Notes under the pieces: model-generated | The model's input: the letters and a program-made list of their open reading frames with translations, nothing else | Databases searched by the model: none | What the model was told of the DNA's origin: nothing | Program-made: the position numbers and the translations under genes | Assembly (NCBI GenBank): GCA_964583165.1 | Contig: CAZOVK010000003.1 | Coordinates: 1-64,000 of the forward strand | Length of the DNA: 64,000 bases | From: CAZOVK01 sp964583165 | Lineage (GTDB): Bacteria; Bacillota; Clostridia; Lachnospirales; WRAX01 | Direction: 5' to 3' | Shown: positions 7,061 to 15,466 of the stretch, piece by piece | Position numbering within the stretch: the first letter of the stretch is position 1 | Layout of the letters: each line of letters begins with the position of its first letter

Positions 7061-8830
7061 CTAAACCGTAGGCACAAACATAACGTCTGACGGCATTACA
7101 AAGCCGCCGCGCGGTGACAGTGAACAGCCCAAAACGCTCGGTCCGTCCGATGAACAATTACGCTTAAACTGTGCGCGGCTAAAACGCATATAAAATGCGT
7201 TCAGCGATTCATTGAGCTTCTCGCGCTCAATGCCTGAAAACGCGTTTTCGGCGAGTGTGAGCACGTCCTGCGCATTAAGCCCATAGTTAATTATATAATA
7301 TAGGAAGAAATCGTTCAAGAGGTAAGAGCCCAAAATCGCCTCTGTTTTTTGCGCTATTGCGCCCGCGTCGTCTGTCGGGAGTAGTTCGGGGCTTATCGGT
7401 GTGTCCACAATGGATTTGAGCGCCTGACGCGCCTGCGGTGTGAACATACCGCTGTCGGCAATATACAATGCCAACGCCGATATGACTGTTTTGGGCAAAC
7501 CCGCGTTTACGTTATAGTTTGAGATATGGTCGCCGTTGAATGTACAGAAGCCGAGAGCGGCCTCAGAGAAGTCGCCCGTGCCTACGACAATGCCGCGGTG
7601 CATGTTCGCTAAATCCAATAGGATTTGAGTACGTTCGCGGGCTTGTGCGTTCTCATATGCCAAATCGGGTGTTAGGTCGTGCCCTATTTCCGTGAGGTGT
7701 TGTTTACAGCTTTCTCCAATCGGAATCTCGCGTACTGTAACACCCAAACCTTCCATTAAGTCATAGGCGTTCTGTTTCGTACGCTTGCTCGTGCCGAAGC
7801 CCGGCATGGTGACCGCGATAACCTTATCACGCCCGACACCCGCCGCGTCAGCCACAAGCGCAGAAATGACTAAGGATAATGCCGAGTCTAGCCCACCTGA
7901 CGTGCCCACAATCAAACACTTTGAATCAACATGCAAAAACCGCCTCAGTAAGCCCGCTGTCTGAATTTTGAGGATGTCCTCAAAAAATGCTGGGCGTTCG
8001 GGGGCTTTGGGCATGAACGGTTCTCTGTCTAACTTTCTTTCTGTTGCAACGATTGTATGCAAATCAACAACGCGCATAACAGGCTGTTCAATCGAGTTGA
8101 GTAATATACAATTAAGGTCGGTGTAAACGGCTTGTCCGTTCGGGCTAAAAACATTCGATTGTTCAAGGACTTCGCCGTTTTCGGCAATAAGCGACAACCC
8201 GTCGAATACATAGTCTGTTGTAGATTCATAGAAGCCCGCGTTGGCGTAAATCAAGGCAGTTTGTGAAGCCGCCGTCATTGCCATTGCGCTGTTTTGCTTA
8301 TGCTTTACTCCCAATGCTACAGACGGGTTAGCGTCAAGGCATACCGTAAGCCCAGCGGTTGGTTGTGTAGGCATACCGCCCAAACACGCTTCAAAACTGA
8401 ACAGCCGCTCGCCCGCGCGAATATGTGTAACCGTTTCAAATGCCTCCACCGCAGGAACGCTAAAGTAGCGGCTCTCGGCGTGTGTTAGGCGATATTTAGG
8501 CGAAATGCCCACAACACGCCCGTTTTGCAATAAAACGGCGCAGTTATAGAGCTTCCCGAACACGGCAAGCGGTGTGCCCAAAACCACGAGTGTATCGGAG
8601 GATAACCCCGCCAGTCGCTCAATCTCATGTTCAACAGCCAATAATAACGACCGCTGACGGAACAAATCACCGCAAGTAGCCCCCGTCAGCGCAAGTTCGG
8701 GCAGTACCAGCACGGCGGCCTGTTTTTCGTTGGCTTCAGCCATAACGCGCTCAATGACCGCTCCGTTAAAAATCGGGTCAGCCAATTTCAAAGCCGGTAC
8801 GGCCGCGCAGACACGCAAGAATGCGCCCAC
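7061..8830 (-). CDS. nadE: Glutamine-dependent NAD+ synthetase
   Basis: Last enzyme of NAD synthesis: amidates nicotinic acid adenine dinucleotide using glutamine. The N-terminal half is a nitrilase-type glutaminase with the Glu of VLPELALTG, the Lys of SPKYRLTH and the Cys of GLTVCLDAN. The C-terminal half is the ATP-pyrophosphatase synthetase with the P-loop GTSGGLDSAL and the downstream TGDFSEAALGF segment. I start at GTG 8830, four bases after the crh-like stop; the frame is open further upstream but would overlap the crh-like gene deeply. GGGGTGA across that stop can act as ribosome binding site, suggesting translational coupling. The predicted 589 residues is slightly short for the two-domain class but all key motifs are seen. 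Confidence 0.93.
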   Translation of the reverse strand: MGAFLRVCAAVPALKLADPIFNGAVIERVMAEANEKQAAVLVLPELALTGATCGDLFRQRSLLLAVEHEIERLAGLSSDTLVVLGTPLAVFGKLYNCAVLLQNGRVVGISPKYRLTHAESRYFSVPAVEAFETVTHIRAGERLFSFEACLGGMPTQPTAGLTVCLDANPSVALGVKHKQNSAMAMTAASQTALIYANAGFYESTTDYVFDGLSLIAENGEVLEQSNVFSPNGQAVYTDLNCILLNSIEQPVMRVVDLHTIVATERKLDREPFMPKAPERPAFFEDILKIQTAGLLRRFLHVDSKCLIVGTSGGLDSALSLVISALVADAAGVGRDKVIAVTMPGFGTSKRTKQNAYDLMEGLGVTVREIPIGESCKQHLTEIGHDLTPDLAYENAQARERTQILLDLANMHRGIVVGTGDFSEAALGFCTFNGDHISNYNVNAGLPKTVISALALYIADSGMFTPQARQALKSIVDTPISPELLPTDDAGAIAQKTEAILGSYLLNDFFLYYIINYGLNAQDVLTLAENAFSGIEREKLNESLNAFYMRFSRAQFKRNCSSDGPSVLGCSLSPRGGFVMPSDVMFVPTV

Positions 8831-8834
8831 GAAA

Positions 8835-9086
8835 TCACCCCATTCTGTAAAAATAACGCTCCAGCGCTTGCATAGCTTCTTCTTCGTCAGCGCCCTCAAT
8901 GGCGAGCGTAACCGTCATACCCTCTGTGATACCGACTGCTATCATGCCCATGATACTCTTCGCTGAAATACTCTTGTCGCCCGTCATAATCTTGACAGAG
9001 CTAGAAAAACCACCCACGGCTTGTACGAAAACCGCCGCGTCACGCATTTCAAAATCCAGTTCACTTACGATTGTTTTAGTAATCAT
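8835..9086 (-). CDS. crh: Crh-like HPr paralogue with Glu at the phosphocarrier position
   Basis: 83-residue HPr-fold protein. Alignment to B. subtilis HPr without gaps puts Glu13 at the place of the catalytic His15 and Ser44 (in KSIMG) at the regulatory Ser46; the spacing of 31 residues is identical. The Arg after the catalytic site is kept but the Pro of HARPA is Asp. It therefore cannot carry phosphate in the sugar phosphotransferase chain, but could still be phosphorylated on serine by HprK, encoded in the same gene train. B. subtilis Crh has Gln at this position and also lies just after whiA. The likely role is a corepressor of a CcpA-type regulator or a metabolic signal protein. GGGGG precedes ATG 9086. 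The name is an inference from position and residue pattern. Confidence 0.85.
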   Translation of the reverse strand: MITKTIVSELDFEMRDAAVFVQAVGGFSSSVKIMTGDKSISAKSIMGMIAVGITEGMTVTLAIEGADEEEAMQALERYFYRMG

Positions 9087-9098
9087 CTTGACCCCCTT

Positions 9099-9860
9099 TT
9101 ACCTGTCAGCAATTTCAATTATTTTGTTCAATCTATGGTTAACGCCTGATTTCCCGAGCGGTGGCGTACAAAGTCGCCCTAGCTCAGACAGCGAAATATC
9201 CGGCTGGTTTAGCCTTATCCGCGCGATTTCCTCCAAATGGGGCGGGAGGCTTGACAGCCCGGCGGTGTGCTCCAGTCGTCTGATTGCGTCGAGTTGACGC
9301 GCGCAGGCGTTGACGGTTTTTGTGATGTTAGCCGTTTCACAATTTACCTGTCTGTTGACATTCCCGCGCATTTCCTTTATTATGCGCAGATTTTCCAGCT
9401 CCAACAGAATTTTATGTGCGCCGATAATATTTAGCATATCGACAATCTTTTCTGACTCTTTGATGTAGACGACGCTGTTGTTTTTTCTATGAGTAACCTT
9501 CGCGTCTAATTCGAATGCGTTCAAAACCTTAAGCAAGAGTGCGGTTTTGCTCTCATCATGTAATACAAACTCTAGGTGATAAGATTTGGCGGGGTCACTC
9601 ATTGTTCCGCATACCAAAAACGCGCCGCGCAAAAACGCTCGTTTACAACACAGGCGTTTGGGCTCATAAGCGTCGGAAAAGGCGGGACTTCCCGCGATTG
9701 TAAGTAATTTATCTCGCCGTTGTGTAATAGCAGCGCTTACACGTGCGGCGGTGTGAACAAGAAAGAGCGCGTCCAGTTCAGCCGCCGCGCAGTGTTTAGT
9801 CGTGACGGGCGTATTTATGATGTCCGTCTTGATTCTCTGTGAATAACTGGGCGTTCTCAT
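9099..9860 (-). CDS. whiA: WhiA-family DNA-binding protein, shortened N-terminal domain
   Basis: WhiA proteins join a degenerate LAGLIDADG homing-endonuclease fold to a C-terminal helix-turn-helix and affect cell division and chromosome segregation in Gram-positive bacteria. This copy has the usual second endonuclease-like half (CCKRAFLRGAFL, then SYHLEFVLHDE and NVNRQVNCETANI) and the C-terminal helix-turn-helix (ISLSELGRL, then GKSGVNHRLNKI). It is only 253 residues, against about 310 in B. subtilis. The missing stretch lies between about residues 40 and 75, removing most of the first LAGLIDADG half. The reading frame is uninterrupted, so this looks like a real shortening rather than a frameshift. 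It lies 8 bases after rapZ. Confidence 0.9.
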   Translation of the reverse strand: MRTPSYSQRIKTDIINTPVTTKHCAAAELDALFLVHTAARVSAAITQRRDKLLTIAGSPAFSDAYEPKRLCCKRAFLRGAFLVCGTMSDPAKSYHLEFVLHDESKTALLLKVLNAFELDAKVTHRKNNSVVYIKESEKIVDMLNIIGAHKILLELENLRIIKEMRGNVNRQVNCETANITKTVNACARQLDAIRRLEHTAGLSSLPPHLEEIARIRLNQPDISLSELGRLCTPPLGKSGVNHRLNKIIEIADR

Positions 9861-9867
9861 TTAACAC

Positions 9868-10719
9868 CTATTTCTCTATATCGCGGTGGGTTATGAGCGT
9901 ATAAAACCCCTTGTTCGTCAAGTCTGCGAACAACGCGTTTGCGATAGTGACCGAGCGGTGTTTGCCACCCGTACAACCTATCGCTATGACGAGTTGGGTT
10001 TTACCCTCATTCTTGAAATTCGGTATAAGAAAGTCTATCATGTCTGTCAGTTTCGCCATGAACGGCGCGAATTGTTCTTGACTCTTGACATAGTCGCTCA
10101 CAGGCACGTCGTTACCCGTGAGCGCCTTTAATGTCGGGATATAGAACGGGTTAGGCAAGAACCGTACGTCGAATACCAAATCGGCGTCATTCGGTATGCC
10201 CACTTTGAAGCCGAAACTCATGACGTTTATTACGAGCGAGTTAAACAACTTATCCTCAACAAAGAGTTCTTCAATACGCTCTTTGAGTTGGCGCGTGAGA
10301 AGTTTTGACGTGTCAAGGATTATGTCCGCGCGTTTCTTGATTTCAGTCAGTTCTTCGCGCTCCAGTTCTATGCCGTCTATAATGCGCCCCGTTTTAGCGA
10401 GCGGGTGGGAACGGCGCGTTTCTTTGTAGCGTGTGGTTAGAGCCTCGTTTGATGACTCAAGAAATAATACGCGCGTTTGAATTTTATCGGGCATAACATC
10501 CAGCACGGGCAGTAACCCCGCGAACATGCTACCGCCGCGAATATCCACGCCGACAGCCACACGGTCAATGCCCGCGCCCGATAATAGTGACAGCTCCGCA
10601 AATTCCACAATCAAAGACGGCGGCAGATTATCCACGCAGTAAAAGCCGAAATCCTCAAAGAATTTCAGCGCCGTGCTCTTGCCCGCGCCTGACATGCCCG
10701 TTACAATAACTAACAACAT
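9868..10719 (-). CDS. rapZ: RapZ-like nucleotide-binding protein
   Basis: 283-residue P-loop protein of the RapZ/YvcJ family. The Walker A motif GMSGAGKS lies at 8-15, followed by FYCVDNLPPSL and a Walker-B-like DIRGG. The C-terminal domain holds GCTGGKHRSV, the conserved signature that binds the small RNA or metabolite in relatives. In E. coli RapZ controls glucosamine-6-phosphate synthesis; in B. subtilis YvcJ binds nucleotides and affects competence. Its ATG lies inside the end of murB (10-base overlap), so expression is coupled to a peptidoglycan precursor enzyme. The order rapZ-whiA-crh matches B. subtilis, but the glmR (yvcK) gene normally between rapZ and whiA is absent and murB is added upstream. 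Confidence 0.95.
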   Translation of the reverse strand: MLLVIVTGMSGAGKSTALKFFEDFGFYCVDNLPPSLIVEFAELSLLSGAGIDRVAVGVDIRGGSMFAGLLPVLDVMPDKIQTRVLFLESSNEALTTRYKETRRSHPLAKTGRIIDGIELEREELTEIKKRADIILDTSKLLTRQLKERIEELFVEDKLFNSLVINVMSFGFKVGIPNDADLVFDVRFLPNPFYIPTLKALTGNDVPVSDYVKSQEQFAPFMAKLTDMIDFLIPNFKNEGKTQLVIAIGCTGGKHRSVTIANALFADLTNKGFYTLITHRDIEK

Positions 10720-11618
10720 AGGAGTTTGACCTCTGCTTCCAACAAAATCCCTGATGTTTCAAGGACTCGCTGTCTTATGTGCTCCATGAGCGCGAGAATG
10801 TCGGCGGTTGTCGCGCCACCCGCGTTCACTATGAAGCCCGCGTGTTTGGTTGATACCATAGCGCCGCCGATTTGATAACCCTTTAGCCCCGCGCTTTCGA
10901 TAAGCTTACCCGCGTACTTATCGGGAATGTTCGGGCGCTTGAACGTACTACCAGCACTAGGCATATCAAGCGGTTGCTTTTCAACGCGCTGACCATTATA
11001 GTAATTCATGGCGTTGCGGATAGCGGAGTATTCGCCCGCTTCGAGCTTGACACATACTTGTAGGACTATATCGTGGTTCGTTTCAATCGCGCTGTGGCGA
11101 TAACCGAAGTCCATATATTCGCTATAGACCGCTTTAAGTTCACCGCCTTGTGTGATGATTAGCGCATAATCAAACACGTCCTTAATCTCGCCTAGATACG
11201 CGCCAGCGTTCATGAACACGCCACCACCGACAGTGCCGGGTATGCCCGACAGCTTCTCCATGCCCGTTAGGTTGTTTTTGAGCGCCTTTTGGGCAATAGA
11301 AGCCAAACTCGCGCCTGCGTCAGCCAAAATCCTGTTTCTGGGCAATAACATGATGCGATTCATGGCTGTTGTCGCTATGAACACGCCGTCAAAACCCTCA
11401 TCGGGTATCAATAGGTTGCTGGCGTTACCGATTACCATGTGTTTTATGCCGTTCTCACGGCAAAATCGCAAGAGCGCCGCCATCTGTGTCGGCGTTTCTG
11501 GCGTTACGTAAAACCGCGCATTCCCGCCTGTTCTGAACGAGGTGTGCCGCGCCATTGACTCGTTTTCAAGGACGCTTTCAGCGCCCAAAATTCTGACTAA
11601 ATCTGCCTTGTACAACAA
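10710..11618 (-). CDS. murB: UDP-N-acetylenolpyruvoylglucosamine reductase
   Basis: Cytoplasmic flavoenzyme that reduces UDP-GlcNAc-enolpyruvate to UDP-MurNAc, the second committed step of peptidoglycan synthesis. The FAD-binding part is clear (TSFRTGGNARFY, then VIGNASNLLIPD and SGIPGTVGGGVFMNAGAY). Catalytic residues are visible as Arg174 in YRHS, Ser224 in PSAGSTFKRP and a C-terminal Glu near 294-296. The start is one of two consecutive TTG codons (11618 or 11615); GAGGTGG just upstream fits the second slightly better. It overlaps rapZ by 10 bases and follows glk by 58 bases. Confidence 0.95.
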   Translation of the reverse strand: MLYKADLVRILGAESVLENESMARHTSFRTGGNARFYVTPETPTQMAALLRFCRENGIKHMVIGNASNLLIPDEGFDGVFIATTAMNRIMLLPRNRILADAGASLASIAQKALKNNLTGMEKLSGIPGTVGGGVFMNAGAYLGEIKDVFDYALIITQGGELKAVYSEYMDFGYRHSAIETNHDIVLQVCVKLEAGEYSAIRNAMNYYNGQRVEKQPLDMPSAGSTFKRPNIPDKYAGKLIESAGLKGYQIGGAMVSTKHAGFIVNAGGATTADILALMEHIRQRVLETSGILLEAEVKLLCC

Positions 11619-11676
11619 ACCACCTCAAAAATCTATGTTACAACATAATATTCAACGTGCTTGGGCGTTATTTGTA

Positions 11677-12624
11677 TTATCTGGCGAGCATTGCCGCCCC
11701 GATTATGCCCGCGTCATTGCCGAGAACCGCCGGGTTAATCTGTGTATGGAGAACCCCGCCGTAGCACTTTTTAATCATCTTCTCTCGAACGACAGATAGC
11801 AGTTTCTCGCCCTGTGCGCTCACGCCGCCACCGACAACGATTACATCGGGTTGGAAGATGTTCACGAGGTTCACAAAGCCTTCGGCTAAATATTCAGTGT
11901 AGCTGTCTACCAACTCTTGAGCGGTTGAATCCCCCGCTTGTGCCGCGTCAAAGACGGTTTTTGGCGTAATGTCATTAGCTTTGCCGTCAACGAGCGTCAG
12001 AATCTTTGAATCGGGGTTAGCGGCAACAGCGCGTTTCGCGTCACGCATGAGCGCGGGAGCGGCGGCGTATGCCTCGAAACAGCCCTTACGCCCGCATGAA
12101 CAAGGTTCGCCGTTCATCATAACAACCGTATGCCCAAATTCGCCGCTGCCGAGAAAGTTACTCTGATAAATCTTGCCGTCAACTATTATGCCACTGCCAA
12201 CGCCTGTGCCGAGTGTGATTGTGATAGAAAAGCCCGCGCCTTTCGCGCCGCCCGCCACGTTCTCGCCCAGAGCCGCGCAGTTAGCGTCATTCTCTACGAA
12301 AACATTCCACGGTAGATATTTGCCGAGTTCTTCAACGATATTCGCGTTATGCAGGTTTAGGTTGTTTGCATAGATGACCTCGCCCTTAATCGGGTCAATC
12401 ACGCCCGGTGCGCCAATGCCAACGCCTATGATTTCTTCGTTTTTGAGCGTTCTGTCAGACACCAGCTCTAGGCAAAGCGCCGCCATGTCACGCGCAAGTG
12501 TTTCAAAACCCATTGAATGGCGTGACGGCACGCTCTTTTTATAGACCAACAACCCGTCTGTATCAACCAAGCCCGCCGCGAGGTTGGTGCCCCCCAAATC
12601 CACGCCGATATAGTATTTACCCAT
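11677..12624 (-). CDS. glk: ROK-family glucokinase
   Basis: 315-residue sugar kinase that phosphorylates free glucose with ATP. Seen motifs are the phosphate loop GVDLGGTNLAAGLV near the N terminus, ENDANCAALGE with the catalytic Asp, and the ROK zinc site GH...CSCGRKGCFEAYA. It has no N-terminal helix-turn-helix, so it is an enzyme rather than a ROK repressor. ATG 12624 overlaps the hprK stop by one base (TAATG), suggesting coupled translation of the HPr kinase and glucose kinase. A cell with glucokinase beside HprK and a Crh-like protein probably takes in part of its sugar without a phosphotransferase system. Confidence 0.92.
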   Translation of the reverse strand: MGKYYIGVDLGGTNLAAGLVDTDGLLVYKKSVPSRHSMGFETLARDMAALCLELVSDRTLKNEEIIGVGIGAPGVIDPIKGEVIYANNLNLHNANIVEELGKYLPWNVFVENDANCAALGENVAGGAKGAGFSITITLGTGVGSGIIVDGKIYQSNFLGSGEFGHTVVMMNGEPCSCGRKGCFEAYAAAPALMRDAKRAVAANPDSKILTLVDGKANDITPKTVFDAAQAGDSTAQELVDSYTEYLAEGFVNLVNIFQPDVIVVGGGVSAQGEKLLSVVREKMIKKCYGGVLHTQINPAVLGNDAGIIGAAMLAR

Positions 12625-13562
12625 TAGTTCGACCCCCCGTTTTTCTGTATATTCGCGCTTATGCGCTCGTTTAACACCTTCTCTACGTTATGCCCCATTT
12701 TCTTCTGTCTGTGGTTAATCGCGGCTGATTCACAGATAACCGCGATATTGCGCCCCGGTCGAATCGGGATTTTGTGGCAGACTATGCGATTGCCGAGAAT
12801 TTCCATAAACTCTTCTGACAGACCGAGGCGGTCATAGGCTGTTGTGTCGTCCCAAAGTTCGAGTTTGATTACCAAATCGACGTTCTGTATCGCCTTGATA
12901 CTCTCAACACCGAACATCTGGCGCACGTCAATAATGCCGATACCTCTTAATTCTATCAAATAGCGGATTATTTCGGGTGATGAGCCGATTATGGTTTGAG
13001 CCGATACGCGCTTGACCTCCACAGCATCATCAGCGACAAGACGGTGACCGCGTTTGATGAGTTCAAGCGCCGTTTCGCTCTTGCCGATACCGCTTTCGCC
13101 CATGATGAGAACACCCTCACCATAGATGTCAACAAGAACACCATGTAACGTGGCACGTGGCGCAAGCTGTACGCGTAACCACCGTATGATTTCGCCCATA
13201 AACTCTGTTGTGCTCTCGTTTGTCGAGAAAATCGGCACATTACACTCTGTCGCGAGCTCGAGCATCTCAGGACAGGGCAACAAGTTCCTACATATTATAA
13301 GGCACGGTATCCCGCACATAAACATGCGCTTCAGATTTTCGCGCCGCAATTCGGCGTTCATCTGTTCGAGGTAGGCGTGTTCGACGCGCCCGAGTATCTG
13401 TATTCTGTGTGAGTCAAAGTAATCGAAGAAGCCCGCAATCTGGAGCGCAGGTCGGTTTATGTCAGAATGTGTGACATAGATGCCCGCGAGCTTGACTTGT
13501 GGGTTTAGCTGTATCAAGTGATATTGTCTGACGACTTCTGAAAGCGCGATTGAGTATTCCAT
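12624..13562 (-). CDS. hprK: HPr kinase/phosphorylase
   Basis: Bifunctional enzyme that phosphorylates HPr/Crh on the regulatory serine with ATP or pyrophosphate, and removes it with inorganic phosphate, reporting carbon status to CcpA. The 312-residue length is normal. Key residues are seen: the conserved His140, the P-loop GESGIGKS at 155-162, VADDAVEV, and the signature segment LRGIGIIDVRQMFG at about 205-218. It heads the glk-murB-rapZ-whiA-crh run and lies 29 bases after uvrC. The likely substrate, a Crh-like protein retaining the serine, is encoded 3.5 kb downstream. Confidence 0.97.
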   Translation of the reverse strand: MEYSIALSEVVRQYHLIQLNPQVKLAGIYVTHSDINRPALQIAGFFDYFDSHRIQILGRVEHAYLEQMNAELRRENLKRMFMCGIPCLIICRNLLPCPEMLELATECNVPIFSTNESTTEFMGEIIRWLRVQLAPRATLHGVLVDIYGEGVLIMGESGIGKSETALELIKRGHRLVADDAVEVKRVSAQTIIGSSPEIIRYLIELRGIGIIDVRQMFGVESIKAIQNVDLVIKLELWDDTTAYDRLGLSEEFMEILGNRIVCHKIPIRPGRNIAVICESAAINHRQKKMGHNVEKVLNERISANIQKNGGSN

Positions 13563-13591
13563 ATAGTCACCGTTCCTGTTATTCGCTAAAT

Positions 13592-15460
13592 CTATTCTAT
13601 ATCATTATCCGCTTTTTTGCAATCGGGATGAAAAAATTCGTAAACTTGAGCGGCGGCGCGTTTGTTCATGTTTGGAGCTTGGGTCAGTTCTTCGAGTGTG
13701 GCGCGTTCAACGCCTTCGACACTGCCGAAGTGTTTTATAAGCGCAGTTCGCCGCTTTTCGCCTATACCCTGAACCTCATCAAGCCGCGAGCGTACCATTG
13801 CCTTTTCGCGCAACTTTCTGTGATATTCAATCGCGAATCGGTGAACCTCCGTTTGTATACGAGTGACCAGTCGAAAGACCTCAGAGTTCGCGGGCATGTT
13901 AATTTCTTCGTTCTTATATAGTAACGCACGCGTGCGGTGTTTGTCGTCTTTAACCATGCCACAAATCGGGATTTCAAGTCCCAATGCCTCGAGCGCTTCC
14001 GTTACGGCCGAAATCTGGGGTTTGCCGCCGTCCAGCAGGAGTAAATCGGGCAGGTTTGAAAACTTACCGTCTTCGCCGCTCTCTTTTTCGCGCAGGTAGC
14101 GTGAGAAACGGCGCGTGATGACCTCTTTCATAGACGCGAAATCATTCGCGCCGTCAACCGATTTTATCTTGAATTTGCGGTATTCGTTTCGTGCGGGTTT
14201 GCCGTCTATGTAGACGACAAGTGAGCCGACATTCTCAAAGCCTTGGACATTCGAGATGTCCACGCTTTCTATACGAATGGGCGGGGAGGGGAGGTTGAGC
14301 GTTTTTTGAAGCGCCGATAACACCTCGATGGTTTTGGTTTCTTCCTTATCGCGTTTTTCGCGCTTCTGTTCCAGCGCAAAGTTCGCGTTACGCGCCGCCA
14401 TGTCAACGAGCCGCTTTTTGTCGCCCTTTTGAGGCACGGTTAATGTCACTCGTGAATGGCGCAAGTCAGAGAGCCATTTGGCTATGACCTCGGCGTCTGT
14501 GATGTTTGACTGAAGGATGATTTCTTTCGGGATATAGAGGCGCGACGAGTAATACTGCTTCACGAAGTCCGATAAAATATCCTCGCGACGCTTTGCCAGC
14601 ACGCCTTGTAGCGTGAGTTCTTCTCTGTCTTGCATCTTCCCACCGCGCACGAAGAACACTTCAACCACCGCTTCATCATCACGCCGCGCAAATGCAATAA
14701 TGTCTTGGTCTGAGCCATTTTGCTTGTCGAGTATCTGCTTTTCTGACAGGCGCTTGACGGCGGTCATCTTGTTCCGCATATCGGCGGCGCGTTCGTAGTC
14801 CATAACTTCCGAATACTCGTACATGCGGGTTTCTAAGAGTTTTAAGACGTTTGCGTGATTGCCGTTTAAGAAGTCAAGAACGGCGTTCGCGCGTTCCATA
14901 TACTCTTCATAGCCGATTTTGCCCGAACATGGAGCGGGGCATTTGCCTATATGGTAGTTCAGACACGGCCGCGCAGTCTTACCGCCATCTTTCGGGAAGT
15001 TCTTCGTACACTGTTTGAGCGGCCATAGCTGACCGATTAAATCGATTGTTTCTGACGCGCAACCCACGAACGGCCCGAAATACTTGTCGCCGTCCTTTTC
15101 ATACCGCCAGACGAAAACGGCGCGTGGCCAATCTTCGCTTTGGGTATATTTGATATAGGGGTAGCTCTTATCGTCTTTGAGTAGCGTATTATAGCGCGGC
15201 AGATACTTCTTTATCAGATTGCATTCTAAAATTAGCGCGGCAACCTCGTTGTCAGTGACAATGACCTCAAAAGTCGCGATACTCGCGCGTATGCCGAGTG
15301 TTTTGGGGTCGTCGTCTGTCGCCGACTGAAAGTATTGGCGCACGCGGTTTTTAAGGTTTATCGCCTTGCCCACGTAAATGACCGTGTTCTCGTCGTCGCG
15401 CATGATGTACACGCCCGGCGCGTTTGGGAGTTTCGTCAGTTCCAGTTTAATATTAAACAT
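13592..15460 (-). CDS. uvrC: Excinuclease ABC subunit C
   Basis: Nuclease subunit of nucleotide excision repair, which cuts DNA on both sides of a lesion with UvrAB. The 622-residue protein has the N-terminal GIY-YIG nuclease (PGVYIMRDDENTVIYVGKA), a cysteine cluster around 145-175, a UVR motif that contacts UvrB (EYSEVMDYERAADMRNKM, about 215-232), the RNase-H-like second nuclease (ESVDISNVQG) and C-terminal helix-hairpin-helix motifs (DEVQGIGEKRRTALIKHF). It follows the dnaC-like gene by six bases. Confidence 0.97.
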   Translation of the reverse strand: MFNIKLELTKLPNAPGVYIMRDDENTVIYVGKAINLKNRVRQYFQSATDDDPKTLGIRASIATFEVIVTDNEVAALILECNLIKKYLPRYNTLLKDDKSYPYIKYTQSEDWPRAVFVWRYEKDGDKYFGPFVGCASETIDLIGQLWPLKQCTKNFPKDGGKTARPCLNYHIGKCPAPCSGKIGYEEYMERANAVLDFLNGNHANVLKLLETRMYEYSEVMDYERAADMRNKMTAVKRLSEKQILDKQNGSDQDIIAFARRDDEAVVEVFFVRGGKMQDREELTLQGVLAKRREDILSDFVKQYYSSRLYIPKEIILQSNITDAEVIAKWLSDLRHSRVTLTVPQKGDKKRLVDMAARNANFALEQKREKRDKEETKTIEVLSALQKTLNLPSPPIRIESVDISNVQGFENVGSLVVYIDGKPARNEYRKFKIKSVDGANDFASMKEVITRRFSRYLREKESGEDGKFSNLPDLLLLDGGKPQISAVTEALEALGLEIPICGMVKDDKHRTRALLYKNEEINMPANSEVFRLVTRIQTEVHRFAIEYHRKLREKAMVRSRLDEVQGIGEKRRTALIKHFGSVEGVERATLEELTQAPNMNKRAAAQVYEFFHPDCKKADNDIE

Positions 15461-15466
15461 ATTTAC

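Noticed and set aside
9099..9860. whiA as a pseudogene
   Set aside because: The shortened gene has an uninterrupted frame, a ribosome binding site, and conserved later domains.
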